64,000 nt of DNA from an uncultured Bacteroides sp. (lineage in GTDB: Bacteria; Bacteroidota; Bacteroidia; Bacteroidales; Bacteroidaceae), in NCBI GenBank assembly GCA_959606905.1, contig CAUHML010000001.1, forward strand, positions 92,940-156,939. The letters run 5' to 3'. A model generated the notes under the pieces. The model searched no databases. It was not told the origin of the DNA and saw nothing but the letters and a program-made list of their open reading frames with translations. The translations under genes were made by a program, and so were the position numbers. Below are positions 62,163 through 64,000 of this stretch, piece by piece (position 1 is the first letter of the stretch; the number at the start of each line of letters is the position of its first letter).

Positions 62163-63713
62163 ATGAGAAACTTAGAGTATGTATTTTGTACATTAGTAGG
62201 TATTTCTTCGATACCTAACACGTTATTGGCAGGACAAGCACAACCGAGAAAAAAGCCGATCAACAAGCAACAACCGAACATCATTCTGATTGTAGCCGAT
62301 GACCTTGGATATGGTGACTTAAGTTGCTACGGTGCTCATCGCATCTCTACACCGGGTATGGACCGTATAGCTAATGAAGGAATCCGCTTTACACAAGGAT
62401 TCTGTACGGCAGCTACTTCTACCCCCAGCCGCTACTCTGTTATGACAGGACTTTATCCGTGGACAAGTAAGGACGCAAAAATTCTTCCGGGCAATGCAGC
62501 ATTGATTATTGATACGGAAAAGATAACCTTGCCTAAATTGATGAAACAGGCAGGCTATGCTACTGGATCCATAGGAAAATGGCATATCGGACTGGGAGAC
62601 GGTAATGTAGACTGGAATAAGGATGTTCATCCTGGTGCGGCCGAAATAGGGTATGATTATTCATTTATTCAGGCAGCTACGAATGACCGTGTTCCATGTG
62701 TCTTTCTCGAAAATGGACGTGTAGTGGGATTAGACCCTAACGATCCGTTGTATGTGGATTACCGTAAGAACTTTCCCGGTGAACCGACAGGAAAGAATAA
62801 TCCCGAATTGCTTCGTATGCATCCGAGTGTAGGTCATGCCGGTTCGATAGTAAACGGGGTTCCTCGTATCGGATTCCAGAAAGGTGGTAAAGCGGCACAA
62901 TGGAAAGATGAAGAAATGGCGGAATTATTTCTAGATAAAGCCAAACAGTTCGTCAACGACCATAAAAATGCTCCTTTCTTTCTCTATTACGGATTACATC
63001 AGCCACACGTTCCTCGTGTTCCAAATGAACGCTTCGCAGGAAAGTCGCCTATGGGACCGCGTGGGGATGCTATTCTGGAAGCAGACTGGTGTGTATCTGA
63101 ATTTCTGAAAGAACTGGACCAGTTGGGATTGGCGGAGAATACGATTGTAGTGTTAACTAGTGATAATGGACCAGTGCTGGATGACGGATATAAGGATGAT
63201 GCAGTGGAATTGATAGGCGATCATAAGATAGCAGGTCCGCTTCGCGGAGGAAAAACAAGTATGTTTGACGGTGGTACACGTATCCCTTTCATGCTTCGTT
63301 GGCCGGCAGTAGTGAAGCCGCAGGTTTCTGATGTCTTTGTATGCCAAATGGACTTGCTGGCTTCCTTTGCATCTTTGCTTGGACAAACTTATCCTGAAAA
63401 ATTGGATAGTGAGAATACGTTGGATGCTTTCCTCGGAAAGAGTAAAAAAGGACGTGAAGAACTTGTTATCGAAGGCATGTTCAATTATGCATATCGTCAG
63501 GGTGACTGGGCGTTGATTCCTCCTTATTTTAATCCTTATAGCAAAGAAGACGGTGAGTTTATCGGCTTGGGATATGGATATAAACTTTATAACTTGAAGA
63601 AGGACATAAGTCAACAGGAAAACTTGGCAGATAAATATCCGAAGAAGTTGGGTGAGATGATTAATCGTTTCGAATATCTGAAGTCAACTACAAATAAAGT
63701 GACACGTTACTAA
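62163..63713 (+). CDS. Exported serine-type sulfatase (S1 family)
   Basis: The protein has 516 residues with a signal peptide (probable cut after LLAGQA). The sulfatase signature is ATSTPSRYSVMTGLYPW. Ser86 in S-T-P-S-R would be converted to formylglycine by a radical SAM maturase, so it is a serine-type enzyme. Metal-binding segments are IILIVADDLGYGDLSCYG at the start and VVLTSDNGPVLDDG in the second half; GSIGKWHIGLG and YYGLHQPHVPRVP are further family blocks. The exact sulfate position cannot be predicted. In locus D it would remove sulfate caps from mucin O-glycans before or after import. It has its own candidate promoter that copies the FecR promoter motif. Confidence 0.93.
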   Translation: MRNLEYVFCTLVGISSIPNTLLAGQAQPRKKPINKQQPNIILIVADDLGYGDLSCYGAHRISTPGMDRIANEGIRFTQGFCTAATSTPSRYSVMTGLYPWTSKDAKILPGNAALIIDTEKITLPKLMKQAGYATGSIGKWHIGLGDGNVDWNKDVHPGAAEIGYDYSFIQAATNDRVPCVFLENGRVVGLDPNDPLYVDYRKNFPGEPTGKNNPELLRMHPSVGHAGSIVNGVPRIGFQKGGKAAQWKDEEMAELFLDKAKQFVNDHKNAPFFLYYGLHQPHVPRVPNERFAGKSPMGPRGDAILEADWCVSEFLKELDQLGLAENTIVVLTSDNGPVLDDGYKDDAVELIGDHKIAGPLRGGKTSMFDGGTRIPFMLRWPAVVKPQVSDVFVCQMDLLASFASLLGQTYPEKLDSENTLDAFLGKSKKGREELVIEGMFNYAYRQGDWALIPPYFNPYSKEDGEFIGLGYGYKLYNLKKDISQQENLADKYPKKLGEMINRFEYLKSTTNKVTRY

Positions 63714-63736
63714 CTTATAATATTTTTTCCAAAAAC

Positions 63737-63769
63737 GAGACCGTCTCAAAATGATTTTGGGATGGTCTC
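63737..63769. terminator. Strong hairpin after the sulfatase gene, possibly also the end of an IS element
   Basis: GAGACC pairs with GGTCTC and CAAAAT with ATTTTG, giving an almost continuous 16-bp stem with two G:T pairs and a minimal loop. It lies 23 bp after the sulfatase stop and could end that transcript. It may instead be the outer end of the adjacent IS copy. A second inverted pair, GGGCAAG with CTTGCCC, lies around 63790-63825. Confidence 0.6.
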
Positions 63770-63876
63770 ACTTGTGTCTGCAAAAAATGGGCAAGCCCAA
63801 ACTTCGCTCAGCCAAGACTTGCCCGTGTCCCTAATTTTTTGTATCTTAGGGAATCAAGTACAATAGCCCAAAGATA

Positions 63877-64000
63877 ATGTTTAAAAGTTACACCTCCAAC
63901 GATAATCAGCTTTTACCTCCATGTTTAGGCGATTTTATCCCCTAGAACGATCCGTTCTTGTCTGCCAACTTTTATTATAATGAAGAAACCGACGGCATGT
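63877..64000 (+). pseudogene. Decayed IS1182-type transposase start, cut by window edge
   Basis: From the ATG at 63877 the reading MFKSYTSNDNQLLPPCLGDF continues with IP and then a TAG (63943-63945). The opening resembles the N-terminus of IS1182-family transposases. After the stop the same frame gives NDPFLSANFYYN, and another frame gives SVLVCQLLL before two stops, so the frame is probably shifted as well. The gene is therefore likely inactive, unless the rest beyond the window begins at an internal start. The family call rests on the first 22 codons only. Confidence 0.55.

Noticed and set aside
1..64000. tRNA or rRNA genes and invertible promoters
   Set aside because: I saw no cloverleaf-like or rRNA sequence, and no inverted-repeat pair flanking a SusC promoter that would suggest phase variation.

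Overview
The window looks like a chromosomal segment of a gut Bacteroides (Bacteroidota); the species cannot be fixed from sequence alone. The reasons are four polysaccharide-utilisation-type loci with SusC/SusD pairs, a one-protein hybrid two-component regulator, ECF sigma/FecR pairs, FISUMP, BACON, DUF1735 and PKD-like lipoproteins, and promoters of the Bacteroides type (TTTG, about 20 bp, TAnnTTTG).

Layout. (1) 1-12276, minus strand: locus A, with two tandem SusC/SusD pairs, a surface lipoprotein, an alginate-lyase-fold protein and a GH29 fucosidase cut by the left edge. (2) 12718-16853: a secreted ADPRM-like metallophosphoesterase (-), a GH29 fucosidase (+) and a GH109 protein (-). (3) 17085-30800: locus B, with a hybrid two-component regulator (+) convergent with a minus-strand operon of SusC, SusD, two SusE-like/FISUMP lipoproteins and a beta-helix lipoprotein. 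(4) 31053-36132: a block of ordinary genes, namely nadA, a TrmH-family methyltransferase, a DUF4294 protein and an HhH outer-membrane protein. (5) 36177-48324: locus C, with ECF sigma, FecR, STN-SusC, SusD, DUF4843, PKD-like and DUF1735 lipoproteins and a TlpA-like thioredoxin, but no recognisable glycan-cleaving enzyme. A secreted aspartyl protease follows. (6) 49908-50681: a radical SAM protein. (7) 50787-63713: locus D, with ECF sigma (-) divergent from FecR, STN-SusC, SusD, DUF1735-discoidin, an M60 mucinase-type peptidase and a sulfatase. (8) 63737-64000: a hairpin and the decayed start of an IS1182-type transposase.

How it works together. Each locus encodes an outer-membrane SusC channel with a SusD lid, surface binding lipoproteins and, except in locus C, enzymes. 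GH109, GH29, M60 and sulfatase genes and ECF/FecR control suggest host mucin glycans as a target for part of the region. This is inference. A 34-bp element is shared between the GH109/regulator intergenic region and the locus B SusC promoter. It lies 83 bp from a -7-like box in both places and links GH109, the regulator gene and locus B into one likely regulon.

The least explained feature is a pair of intergenic arrays (33139-33270 and 48363-48472). Both are built of exactly 22-bp units with a GGnnATATATnnCC quasi-palindromic core. They are related to each other, and I do not recognise them as a named repeat family.
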